A DNA stretch of 64,000 nucleotides. It comes from Triticum aestivum (taxonomy: Eukaryota; Streptophyta; Magnoliopsida; Poales; Poaceae). Positions 20,270 through 30,843 of this stretch are shown here, piece after piece. Positions within the stretch are counted from its first letter, which is position 1; every line of letters starts with the position of its first letter. A program made the translations under genes and the position numbers. The stretch is from positions 225,863,684 through 225,927,683 of the forward strand of contig NC_057808.1 of the NCBI RefSeq assembly GCF_018294505.1, read 5' to 3'. The notes below the pieces were generated by a model. That model was given only the letters and a program-made list of their open reading frames with translations, searched no databases and was not told where the DNA came from.

Positions 20270-22356
20270 AACTCATTGCTTATCCTCAAGAAATTCAGTT
20301 GACAAACTGAAAGTGATAAAGAAAAACTTTTACGAACTATTTTGTTCTTGTGTCTATATATATGCTTAAATAATACCTAGGTTTTCAGAAAGATTATAAA
20401 TAACCATGCAAATGATAACCCTTAGAAATTATATTCACTCATATCAATGGCATAATCAACTAGCGAGCAATAATAAAATATCTCAAATGACAACACTTTG
20501 TCAAAACAATCATGATATAATATGACAATAATGGTATCTCGCTATCCCTTTCCGAGACCGCAAAACATAAATGCAGAGCACCTCCAAAGTTCAAGAAACG
20601 ACTAAACATTGTAATTCATGGTAAAAGAGATCCAATCATGATGCACACAACATTAACTATACACAATGGATGAGAATGACAATAGTGCTCTCAGGACCGG
20701 TGCTTGTTTGAGAAGGTGATGACTCAACAATAAAAGTAAAACAACATAAAAGTAAATGGATAGGCCCTTTGCAAAGGGAAGCAGGGATTTGCAGAGGTGC
20801 CAAAGCTCGAAGCTTAAATCAGAGATAAATATAATTTTGGGAGGTCTACCTTTCCTGTCAATGTTACGACCGAGAGTTTTCAATATCTTCCATGCTAAAC
20901 AAATTAACGGCGGTTCCCAAGCAGTAAAAGTAAAGTTTATTCCCCCTCCACCAACAAACACAAGCCATGGCTAGCCGAATCCTCGGGTGCCCTCCATACC
21001 AACAACTTTTCAGGGGAGTTTGTTTATTATTTTGCAATTTTAATCATGGGACTGGGCATCCCGATTACCAGCCCCTCTTGTGCAAGGACGAGTGAATAAA
21101 CACTCATCATGATAATAACCCGCTTAGCATGGAAGATGCTGACCACCCCCTATCGCTCCATTAGCGGTACGGGCACATGAAACCGATGTTCATTTGAATA
21201 TTTAGAGGTGGCACATGCAAATATACTTGGAACGGTAGAGTAATACCGCATATAGGTAGATAGAGTGAACTAATCTGAAATTACTTTGGTTTAAGGATTT
21301 TGATGCACAAGTAGTATTCCTACTTAGTACAGGCGAAGGCTGGCAAATAGAGAGCAAAAACGGTCATAATCATGCATTATGAATAATCAACATTGAATAC
21401 TAGCATGAGAAGGATATAAACGCCATGAACATAAATATCATGGAGGCTATGTTGGTTTTGAACCAACTACATGCGTGAACATGTGCCAAGTCAAGCCACT
21501 TGAAACATTAAAAAGAGGATACCATATCATCATACTACATCACAATCATTTTAATGCATGTTGACGCCCAAGATAAATCATTATCCACTCCTAGCTACTT
21601 AAGCATGGCATGAGCAACTATAATCTCTAATTGTCATCATAAACATGTTTAATCATAATATGCTGAATCATGGATTCTGAGTTAAAGATATTTACAAAAA
21701 CAAAAACAAGTTGAGTTCATACCCGCTTTTCCTTGTCACAGTCACTTCATCAAATATCGTCATTATTGCCTTTCACTTGCACGACCGAATGATATGAAAA
21801 TAATTAGTGTGCAAGAATGACGTGGACTAAGCTGGAATATGCAAACATTTTATTCAAAGGAGAAGACAAGGTAATATGGGCTCTTTGTCAGAGCAACAAT
21901 AATGCATATGAGAACCACTCAACATTTTTTCATCGTGGTCTTCTCCTCACAATGACTCGACAAAAGAAAGGAATTTCAGAGAAACACACTGAGATATTTT
22001 TGGAGTTTTTTATTTTCTTGAAAGAAAATTAATGAAGGAAAAAGAAACGAGAAAACTATTTACACGGGAAAGCTCCCAACAATCAAAAGAAGAAACGGGA
22101 AATCTTTTTGGGTTTTCTGTTAATACTACAACTAATTAAATTAGAAAGAAAAGCTGAAAAGAAGCGAGAAATATTTTTGGATTCTATGAAAGTTTTTTCA
22201 AACACACAAGAAGAAAACAAGAAAATAAAACTAACAATGGGTTATACAATGAAAGAGGATGAACACCGACAACTGGAATGAAATGTGTGAACATGAATAT
22301 AATGTCGGTGAGAAATATGTACTCCCACAAGCTTAGGCTTTTGCCTAGCTTGGAAA
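20270..22356 (-). mobile_element. 3' noncoding domain of element B
   Basis: About 2.1 kb between the extra ORF and the polypurine tract. It shares blocks with the 3' domains of A, F and G, including ACTACTTGTGCATC (complement near 21303) and the region around the 102-aa ORF. I see no clear unit of the TTCACTTA stem-loop here. Confidence 0.6.
20653..20961 (-). CDS. Small ORF with FELWHL motif in the B 3' domain, 102 aa
   Basis: Contains GGGINFTF, then IDRKGRPPK, then SFELWHLCKSL and KGLSIYF, and a hydrophobic Leu-rich stretch (VVLLLLLSHHLL). The same ordered motifs occur in an ORF of another family at 27263-27715 and in F at about 63770-64000. The similarity could mean a short protein, or a conserved noncoding sequence that happens to be open. 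The same ORF is in the copy at 11663-11971. No known domain. Confidence 0.35.
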   Translation of the reverse strand: MFVGGGGINFTFTAWEPPLICLAWKILKTLGRNIDRKGRPPKIIFISDLSFELWHLCKSLLPFAKGLSIYFYVVLLLLLSHHLLKQAPVLRALLSFSSIVYS

Positions 22357-23186
22357 TCACCATCCACAGTAGCCATTTGGTCCCATATGAAAGTGCTGAG
22401 GCGGCGGCACCTGAGCATCCCAATCCTGGGCCTCCTCCTCTGCCGCTGCCAGTGCGTTCCGAAAAGCAATGATGTCCACTGGTAAGACAGTGTATCCGTT
22501 CCTGGCTTGAGAGTCAAACAAAGAAGGTGCATGCAATAGAATAATATCACGAGTATCCTCACTAAAAACCAAGTTATAACGAATGTGGTGTAGAGGCACA
22601 GGAGCATCAATAAAGTGGTGATCCTCCAGCGACTGTTGATCTAGATAAACTCTAGGCAACAAGTAATCATAGGGGCGTATCTGAACATTAAAACGTCTCG
22701 CTAGGCAAGTAGCATAAATACCACCATGAATTTTGCCGTTAGTCCTGTTAGTGTGTAGGCGGCGTGCAATGATAGCGCCAAGGCTATAAGTGTTGTCATT
22801 GTGAAGTTCACGACGTAAAATGGCGAGGCCAGCGGAGCATAGTGCACCACCTTGCTGTCTAGAATTCAAGCATTTCCCTATGAATAAGGCAAAGTAGTGC
22901 ACAACAGGAAATTGCAAGCTAGAGGCCCGGGCATGCGACACGCCCCTTTCCTCACCCATAGTTAAAGTGCAGAGGAAGCCCTCAAACTCCTCCGGTCGAG
23001 GCTCTCTAATTTCCTCATCAGAGGAAATCAAGCACATCTCACAAAATTCAGTAAGAGGTATCTGGTGATGCTCAGCATATAAATCAAAGCGCACTGCAGG
23101 GGGTTCGAGCCTATTCAAGAAATGAAAGTTCTGCACAAAAGAGTTTGTAAGGATGTGGTGTTGGTCACACTCATCTGCGAGGAAGT
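22357..23186 (-). pseudogene. Extra ORF of element B, C-terminal part (split by A)
   Basis: The frame is open for about 260 codons. It continues the 29590-29823 piece once element A and one GAAGT are removed: ...FIANAGLTDF, then on to QNFHFLNRLEPPAVRF. Features are EEIREPRPEEFEGFLCTL, an Ala/Glu segment and a C-terminal PPPQHFHMGPNGY tail. The type resembles the ORF1-like or retrotransposon-associated proteins of plant Athila elements; I cannot place it in an enzyme family. It takes the position where an env-like ORF lies in full Athila elements. Apart from the insertion it is quite well preserved. Confidence 0.55.
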
Positions 23187-24752
23187 TGATACGTCTCCAA
23201 TGATCTATAATTTTTTATTGTTCCATGTTGTTATATTATCATTCTTGGATGTTTTACAATCATTTTATAGCAACTTTATATCATTTTTTGGATCTAACCT
23301 ATTGACATAGTGCCCAGTGCCAGTTGCTGTTTTTTGCTTGTTTTTTACTTCGCAGAAAATCAATACCAACAAACGCAGTGAAACTTTTTGGAGATTTTTT
23401 CTAGTCCAGAAGACACACGATGGGCTAAGGAAGTACCAGAGGGGGGCTCCGAGGGGAGCATAGCCCACTCGGGCGCGCCTGGGGGCTCAGGCGTGCCATG
23501 GTGGGTTGTGCCACCTCGGCAGCCTCCCGCATCGCCTCTTTGCTCTATAAATACCCCAATATTCCAAAAACCCTAGGGGAGTCAACAAAACACAATTCCA
23601 GTTGCCGCAAGTTCTAGAAACCACAGATCCAATCTAGACACCATCCCGGAGGGGTTCATCATCCTCATTGGTGCCTCTCCGATGATGCGTGAGTAGTTCA
23701 TTGTAGACCTACGGGTGCGTAGTTAGTAGCTAGATGGCTTCCTCTCTCTCTTTTGATTCTCAATACAATGGTCTCTTGGAGATCTATTCGATGCAACTCT
23801 TTTTGCGGTGTGTTTGTTGGGATCCGATGAACTTTGAGTTTATGATCAGATCTATTTTATCCATGAAAGTTATTTGAGTTTTGATCTCTTATATGCATGA
23901 TTGCTTATAGCCTCGTATTTCTTCTTCGAATCTTTGGTTTACTTAGGCCGACTAGATTGATTTTTCTTGCCATGGGAAGATGTGCTTTGTGATGGGTTCG
24001 ATCTTACGGTGCTCAATCCCAGTGACATAAGGGGAAATGACACGTATGTATCGTTGCTATTAAGGATAGCAAGATGGGGTCTATTCCTACATGAATAGAT
24101 CTTGCCTACATCATGTCATCGTTCTTATTGCATTACTCCGTTTTTCCACGAACTTAATACACTAGATGCATGCTAGATAGCGGTCGATGTGTGGAGTAAT
24201 AATAGTAGATGTAGGCAAGAGTCGGTCTACTAATCTTCGACATGATGCCTATATAATGATCATTTTCTGGATATCGTCATGATTATTTGAAGTTCTATCA
24301 ATTTCCCAACAGTAATTTGTTTACCCACCGTATGCTATTTTTCTCGAGAGAAGCCACTAGTGAAATCTACGGCCCCCGGGTCTTTTCTTTATCATATTTG
24401 CCTTCAAGATCTATTTTTATTCGCTTTTATTTTCATATCAGTTAATCAGAAATCCAAAAATACCTTGCTGCAATTTTTATTTATTTATTTTATCTCGCGT
24501 TCCCGCGGGATCTATTTATCCAATCTACTGCAATTTTATCTATCTTTTTACCAGGGAGGGATTGACAACCCCTCTTTTACATCGGGTTGCAAGTATTTGT
24601 TCTTTGTGTGCAGGTACCATTTAGATAGTGTTGCATGGTTCTCCTACTGGTTCGATAACCTTGGTCTCATCACTGAGGGAAATACCTAGCGTAGTCGTGT
24701 TGCGTCATCTCTTCCTATTTGGGGAACTACCGACGTAGTTCAAGCCGCATCA
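23187..24752 (+). mobile_element. 5' LTR of element A
   Basis: 1566 bp, TGATACGTCTCC to AAGCCGCATCA, with a TATAAATA box at 23546-23553. Confidence 0.9.
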
Positions 24753-24763
24753 AAAGGAATTTC

Positions 24764-24780
24764 TGGCGTCGTTGCCGGGG
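24764..24780 (+). promoter_or_regulatory. Primer binding site of A, tRNA-Asp type
   Basis: TGGCGTCGTTGCCGGGG, one mismatch to the Asp-type site, 11 nt after the LTR. Confidence 0.85.
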
Positions 24781-24962
24781 AGACATCATCAACATCTATC
24801 AGGTTCCTAATCACAAATCTCATCCCCTTGCAATTTACATTATTTGCCAGTTGCCTCTCGTTTTTATCTCCCCACTTCACAAAAATGTGCCCTTTTATTC
24901 GCCCTCTTTTTCGTTCGTCGTTTTCTCGTTAGATTTGTCTTTTTGCTTGTGATTTTGTTGCT

Positions 24963-25373
24963 ATGGCCAGCATGACTACTCCTCCTTTGTCACCGGATTT
25001 TGAAGTTTTATACTTCAAATAGAGACAAGGGGAAAATTTGAAAGATGCTTGGTATAGGCTGATGGTATCCTATCGCATTTGCAATCTAAAAGGGGATGCA
25101 AAAATTTTGCTTCGGAATTTTTATATAGGTTTAGCCTTGCATCATAGACAACATTTGGATTTTGCCGCTAAAGGAAATTTTATTGAGCTTGATGCTAATA
25201 CCGCTTATGAGATCCTAGAAGGGATTTTGGGAATTCCGCCTACCAAAAAGGGGATTTCTTTTACTCAAGAAGGAGCTCAAATTTTGGATAAGTTGAGTGA
25301 TTTGCATAAACATTTGGTGGAGTTACAAAAATACAATGAACCTCTAAAACATATCAGTGGGAACCAAAATTGA
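24963..25373 (+). pseudogene. Mini-gag of element A
   Basis: ATG at 24963 (MASMTTPPLSPDF...) with an in-frame TAG at about 25020, then open to 25373. The part ENLKDAWYRLMVSYRI and the later LHHRQHLDFAAKGNFIEL match the centre of the Athila/Gypsy gag capsid region, the helix-rich part that assembles the particle. Only about 135 residues remain, against several hundred in autonomous relatives. Remnants continue to about 25525 in other frames. No zinc knuckle or protease follows. Confidence 0.65.
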
Positions 25374-25539
25374 ATGAATACCTTGAATACTCTTTATAAT
25401 AAATGTTTGGATATTTTGGATCTCAAGATGGTCTCTCTTCCTGGAAATCTTGGGAAGCGTAAAGAGCCTCCAGGGTTTGAAAAATCCCTTACAAAATTTG
25501 CAAAAACCAAAGATGATAATACTTGAATCTTTGCTTTAT

Positions 25540-25588
25540 GCCTAGCTAGGGGCGTAATACGATAGCGCTTGTTGGGAGGTAATCCAAT
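25540..25588 (+). other. Conserved hairpin block after gag (A copy)
   Basis: CCTAGCTAGGGGCGTAATAC, then GATAGCGCTTGTTGGGAGGTAATCCAATG. TTGGG pairs with TCCAA with one G-U pair. It matches the block at 61909-61957 closely. Confidence 0.6.
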
Positions 25589-26454
25589 GAATAAAATTTA
25601 TTTTTGTCTTTTTCTTTCTGTTCTTGAGTGTTTGCTCAATTATGCTATTGTTATGATTGTGTTTTTTATGTTTTAATTAGTGTTTGTGCCAAGAAAAGCC
25701 TTTCGGATCATGTTGGGTGATAGTTGTTTTGATCTTGTTGAAAACCAGAAACTTTGTTCGCCAGTCATAGAATTATTAAAAATCCCGGCAGGGCGATAAA
25801 ATTCTGAATTTTGTACCCAAGATTGATATACAAATTTCCCACGTTGTCCTAATTTTTCAGAATATTTGGACTTACAGAAGTATTCCAGGTTTTCAGATTG
25901 CTACAGACTGTTCTGTTTTCAACATATTATGTTTCCTTTGCGTTGTGTGCTTATTTTGATGAATCTATGCCATCGGGGGGTATGAGCCACAGAAAAGTTG
26001 GAATACAGTAGATATAATGCAAAAATAAAATATGAATGGGTTTGCAACAGTACTTAGAGTAGTGATTTGCTTTGTTATACTAATGGATCTCACGAAGGTT
26101 TTGTTGAGTTTTGTGTGATTGAAGTTTTCAAGTTTTGGGTGAGATCACGATGGATGAAGGAATAAGGAGTAAGAAGAGCCTAAGCTTGGGGATGCCCCAT
26201 GTCATCCGAAGCTATTATCTAAAAGAGAAGCAAGCAACTAAGCTTGGGGATGCCCGAGTGGCATCCCCTCTTTCTTCTAACGACCATCAATATTTTACTT
26301 GGAACTATATTTTTATTCATCACATATCATGAGTTTTTCTTGGGGCGTCTTGTATGATATGAGTCTTTTCTTGTTTTGCTTTTTATTTTGTGTCATCTAT
26401 CCTTGCTGAACACGCCTCTTTGAGAGAACCAAAATTATGTTATGACTTGTTAGA

Positions 26455-26693
26455 ATTGCTCTCTATGCTTCACTTAAATCTTTTTGAGCTATGGAATTGC
26501 TCTAGTTCTTCACTTATATCTTTTTGAGCATGCTGTCGTTTAGTTTTTTTGAAGAAATTCTCTCATGCTTCACTTAGATTAATTTGAGAGTTAGTAAAAC
26601 AATTTAAGAAATTCTCTCATGCTTCACTTAAATTATTTTGAGAGAAGAAAATTTTTATGATCATGTTCTTCACTTAGATTTGCTTGAGCTATC
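26455..26693 (+). other. Array of five related stem-loops with TTCACTTAnAT loop
   Basis: Unit 1: GCTC 26458-26461 with GAGC 26486-26489. Unit 2: TGCTC 26498-26502 with GAGCA 26526-26530. Unit 3: CTCTC 26560-26564 with GAGAG 26586-26590. Unit 4: TTCTCTC 26612-26618 with GAGAGAA 26640-26646. Unit 5 has the loop at 26668-26680 and GAGC at 26686-26689, but its left arm has decayed. Loops share TTCACTTA(A/T/G)AT. Spacing is about 40-60 nt. Confidence 0.65.
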
Positions 26694-27262
26694 AAAAGCA
26701 ACATATGAAATTAGTACGAAAGTGATAAATATTCAAGAGGGATTCAATAAAACCTTTCATGAACATCATTGGAAAAAATAAACTTGATTCTTTGTAATAG
26801 TTTTGCGATATGATGATATAATATGTGAGTCATCTTGATGAGTAATTATGCTTTAGTACGAATATTGGTGTTGAGGTTTGTGATTCCCTATGCAAGCACG
26901 ACAGTCAATAGTCATGCAATGAAATTACATCTTACTTGTGGTTCATTATTCGGTGTTAGTTATGCTTAATGCTCGCTTATGAGATTTTTCGTTTCTTGGT
27001 TGGATGCTTCTCAATCTTTTGCTAGCTTTCACTTGTACTAACTGGGATTACTACTTGTGCATCCAAAATCCTTAAACCAGTTTTTGCCATATGAGTCCAG
27101 TATACCTATCTATCTGCGGTATTCTTTTGCCATTCTAAGCAAATTTGTATGTGCCATCTCTAATCTTCAAAATAAATTTCTCTTTTGTGTGCTCGTACCG
27201 CTCATGAAACGGTAGGGGGTGGTTGATATTTTTCCATGCTATATGTGTTATTATCAAGATGA

Positions 27263-27715
27263 GTGTTTATTCACTTGTCATGGCACAAGAGTACGTCAAA
27301 GGTATTAGGGATACCTAGTCCCGAAATGAAAAAAAATTACTTTATGTTGTCAAATAATAAATTCCTTGGAAAGTGTTGGTATGGACGGTACCCGTCGATT
27401 CTGTTAGCCGTGGAATGTGAATATATGGTGGGAAAAGGAATAAACTTTATTTTCTGTTGGGGAACTGCCTATGATATATCTAGCATGGAAAGTATTGGGA
27501 ACTACTCAATCGTTTTCATTGACAGGAAAGGCATGCCACCCAAAATGTTTTATCTCTATCTTTTTCGCTTTGAGCTCTGGCACCTCTACAAATCCCTAAC
27601 TGCCTCTACGAAAGGCCTTTCTATTTATTTACACAATTTTTATTTTGAGTCTCCATCTTCTCTTATAAAGCACCAACTAAGGGGCACTAAGATCATACTT
27701 GAGCATTTGGTGTAG
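27263..27715 (+). CDS. Small ORF with FELWHL motif in the A 3' domain, 150 aa
   Basis: Open from 27263 to 27715. The second half carries VGKGINFIF, IDRKGMPPK, FRFELWHLYKSL and KGLSIYL, in the same order as the B ORF at 20653-20961. In F the same words occur at about 63770-64000. Residues outside these motifs differ much more. No start context or domain supports translation strongly, so it could also be a conserved noncoding element. Confidence 0.35.
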   Translation: MFIHLSWHKSTSKVLGIPSPEMKKNYFMLSNNKFLGKCWYGRYPSILLAVECEYMVGKGINFIFCWGTAYDISSMESIGNYSIVFIDRKGMPPKMFYLYLFRFELWHLYKSLTASTKGLSIYLHNFYFESPSSLIKHQLRGTKIILEHLV

Positions 27716-27991
27716 CTAATATGCGAGTGTGTTTCATGAATGGATCAATGATTGAGCATAATGGGCGTGGGATAATTTGCTTTAGTATTGATATTTTGAA
27801 AGACATGGTTGCTTGTTGATATGCTTGAGTATTGAAATCTTCATGTCAAAACTAGAATATTGCTTTGAATCATATAAAAGTCCAAATGTACATGCTACAA
27901 AAGAAAAGAATATGTGATGAACATGTTAGGCAACATTCCACATCAAAAATTAAGTTCTTATCATTTCCCTACTCGAGGACGAGCAGGAATT

Positions 27992-28005
27992 AAGGTTGGG
28001 GATGC
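27992..28005 (+). promoter_or_regulatory. Polypurine tract of element A
   Basis: AAGGTTGGGGATGC directly before the 3' LTR, the plus-strand primer site. Confidence 0.8.
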
Positions 28006-29589
28006 TAATACGTCTCCAACGTATCTAATTTTTTTGATTGTTCCATGTTGCTATATTATCATTCTTGGATGTTTTACAATCATTTTATAGCAACTTTATA
28101 TTATTTTTTGGGACTAACCTATTGACATAGTGCCCAGTGCCAGTTGCTATTTTTTGCTTGTTTTTTACTTCACGGAAAATCAATACCAAACGGACTCCAA
28201 ACGCAGCGAAACTTTTTGAAGATTTTTTTTGGACTAGAAGACAGACGATGGGCCAAGGAAGTACCAGAGGGGTGCTCCGAGGGGAGCACAACCCACCTGG
28301 GCTGCCTGGGGGCCCAAGCGTGCCCTGGTGGGTTGTTCCCACCTCGACCGCCTCCCGCACTGCCTCTCTGCTCTATAAATACCCCAATATTCCAAAAACC
28401 CTAGGGGAGTCGACGAAACACAATTCCAGCCGCCGCAAGTTCCAGAAACCACAGATCCAATCTAGACACCATCACGGAGGGGTTCATCATCCTCATTGGT
28501 GCCTCTCCGATGATGCGTGGGTAGTTCATTGTAGACCTACGGGTCTGTAGTTAGTAGCTAGATGTCTTCCTCTCTCTCTCTTTTGATTCTCAATACAATG
28601 GTCTCTTGGAGATCGAGATCTATTTGATGTAACTCTTTTTACGGTGTGTTTGTTGAGATCCAATGAACTTTGAGTTTATGATCAGATCTATTTTATCCAT
28701 GAAAGTTATTTGAGTTTTGATCTATTATATGCATGATTGCTTATAGCCTCGTATTTCTTCTTCGAATCTTTGGTTTAGTTAGGCCGACTAGATCGATTTT
28801 TTTGCCATGGGAAGAGGTGCTTTGTGATGGGTTCGATCTTACGGTGCTCAATCCGAGTGACAGAAGGGGAAATGACACGTATGTATCATTGCTATTAAGG
28901 ATAACAAGATGGGGTATGTTCCTACATGAATAGATCTTGTCTACATCATGTCATCGTTCTTATTGCATTACTCCGTTTTTCCGTGAACTTAGTACACTAG
29001 ATGCATGCTGGATAGCGGTCGATGTGTGGAGTAATAGTAGTAGATGCAGGCAAGAGTTGGTCTATTAATCTTGGACGTGATGCCTATATAATGATCATTA
29101 CCTGGATATTGGCATGATTAATTTGAAGTTCTATCGATTGCACAACAGTAATTTGTTTACCCACCGTATGCTATTTTTCTCGAGAGAATCCACTAATGAA
29201 ATCTACGGCCCCAGGGACTTTTCTTTATCATATTTGCCTTCAAGATCTATTTTTATTCGCTTTTATTTTCAGATCTATTAATGCAAAAACCCAAAAATAC
29301 CTTGCTGCAATTTTATGTTATTTATTTCATCTCGCGTTCCCGCGAGATCTATTTATCCAATCTACTACAATTTTATCTATCTTTTTACCCGGGAGGGATT
29401 GACAACCCCTCTTTTACGTCGGCTTGCAAGTATTTGTTCTTTGTGTACATGTACCGTTTACATAGTGTTGCGTGGTTCTCCTACTGGTTTGATAACCTTG
29501 GTCTCATCACTGAGGGAAATACCTATTGTTGTTGTGCTGCATCATCCCTTCCACTTTGGGGAAATACCGACATAGTCCAAGCCGCATCA
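28006..29589 (+). mobile_element. 3' LTR of element A
   Basis: 1584 bp, starting TAATACGTCTCC (TG mutated to TA) and ending AAGCCGCATCA. TATAAATA box at 28374-28381. Confidence 0.9.
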
Positions 29590-29823
29590 GAAGTCGGTAA
29601 GTCCAGCATTTGCAATGAATTGTGCGAACTCTCGGTAGAGTCTAGCTTCGTTTATGAAGGCAATATGCAGCCATTCGCACGGCCGGACCTCCGTCCTACG
29701 CGGAGTGTTGAGCTCACTGTCCGAGGAGTCCCCATGGACTCCCTTGGCATTCCACTTCGAGGAACTCCTCCGGATGAAATTTATTTCTGCTATGAACAAA
29801 TTTCTAAAAAAATTGGGCCACAA
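29590..29823 (-). pseudogene. Extra ORF of element B, N-terminal part
   Basis: Opens MWPNFFRNLFIAEINF at 29823 and reads to ...REFAQFIANAGLTDF, where element A interrupts it. It continues at 23186-22357. The first ATG may not be the true start. Confidence 0.5.
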
Positions 29824-30495
29824 AATGATATCAACAAAACTTCACAAGATTGATAGCAACTACTCATATGGATGTCTAGAGGCTATATCAAGCATTCAAA
29901 CTACTTAGAACTCAAAGAATTCAACATGCAAGCTCATTTTCAGTAGCACAAAGAGCAGCTAATTATGCAAAATATAATCCACTAAAGCAAAACTAATCGG
30001 AGAAATGGAGGAGTCACATGCAAAGTTGCAATTCCCTAAAACAGTTTTGAAAACGGAGCTCCGAGCAAAGAGATTGAAAATCTCAGGTTTGGGAGCAAGA
30101 ACGCGCGCGCGAGAGAGAGCTACCAGGAATTTTTGCTAGAGGTAAGAGATGAAGTGGGCTGAAGCGATAAGTGAGCGGTCCCTATGGGGCCCATAAGCCA
30201 CGAGGGCGCGCCCTGGTGCCTCGTTGGCACCTAGAGCATCCCCCTAGGGTGTTTTCAGTGCTAATTTTTTTTAAAATATTCATTAAAAGTTCATGCAAAA
30301 ATTTCAGGTCATTTTGAGCACTTTCATTTTTGGGCACTTTTTTTATTGCACGGATAATTCAGAAAACAGGATAATCATGGCATTTTATTGCATTTAACTA
30401 AAAATAACAAAAAAACATAAAGTGGGTACAGAAGGTCATGCTTACTGAATTCATCGACCACATGTCTCTAAAAAAGAATCCGTTAATAAGGTTGA
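29824..30495 (-). mobile_element. B internal spacer between protease and extra ORF
   Basis: About 670 bp with no credible ORF, holding a (GC)n(GA)n patch at 30102-30118. In autonomous Athila elements RT, RNase H and integrase would lie here; none is visible. Confidence 0.5.
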
Positions 30496-30838
30496 TCAAG
30501 TCTTATTAACAAACCATTTTCGATTAACATGAAACCGAAGAATCTTCATAAAATGATAAGTTCCCTCAATGGGGATATGCTTCTCCCCAATTATAAGTGT
30601 TTCATATTTATTTATTTTTACAGTAGGAAGAGGAATTTGAAAACTTCCAATAGTAATTGTCGGAGTCTTTTCAATAACATGAATACCATTTACTTGAAAC
30701 TGTTTCTTCGGAAAGTGCACCGTATGTTCATTACCATTGATCTGAAAAGTAACCTTGCTTTTATTGCAATCAATAACAGCCCATGTAGTATTCAAAAAGG
30801 GTCTACCAAGGATAATCAACATGTTGTCGTCCTCGGGC
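30496..30838 (-). pseudogene. Athila protease, C-terminal part (element B)
   Basis: The minus strand reads DMPEDDNMLIILGRPFLNTT, the hallmark ILGRPFL flap/substrate region of the retropepsin-like protease in Athila gag-pol, followed by VIDCNKSKVTFQINGNEH. It continues the 39555-40138 piece once element C is removed. It ends at a stop near 30496, without RT. Confidence 0.75.
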
Positions 30839-30843
30839 ATATC

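Larger units (their letters stand above)
18428..21377. repeat. Donor of the 2.95-kb segment at 9438-12387
   Basis: Runs without a join from H2 into element B and on into B's interior, so this is the original arrangement. The copy at 9438 starts and ends abruptly inside an unrelated LTR. Confidence 0.85.
25589..28005 (+). mobile_element. 3' noncoding domain of element A
   Basis: About 2.4 kb co-linear with 61958-64000 in F. It has the AAAACCAGAAACTTTG module (25740), TTTCAAGTTTTGGGTGAGA (near 26125), two AAGCTTGGGGATGCC motifs (26182 and 26239), the stem-loop array, ACTACTTGTGCATCCAAAA (27051) and a small hairpin TACCGCTCATGAAACGGTA (27198-27216). Confidence 0.65.
23187..29589 (+). mobile_element. 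Complete pol-less S element A (Athila-type), TSD GAAGT
   Basis: LTRs 23187-24752 and 28006-29589 enclose a 3.25-kb internal domain with PBS, mini-gag, conserved hairpin block, stem-loop array, FELWHL ORF and polypurine tract. GAAGT precedes (23182-23186) and follows (29590-29594). It has no protease, RT or integrase. It is inserted in the extra ORF of element B, in the opposite orientation. Confidence 0.93.

Noticed and set aside
22357..23136. 259-aa ORF considered as a host gene
   Set aside because: It is continuous with 29823-29590 once element A is excised, and sits between B's protease and polypurine tract, so it belongs to the retroelement.
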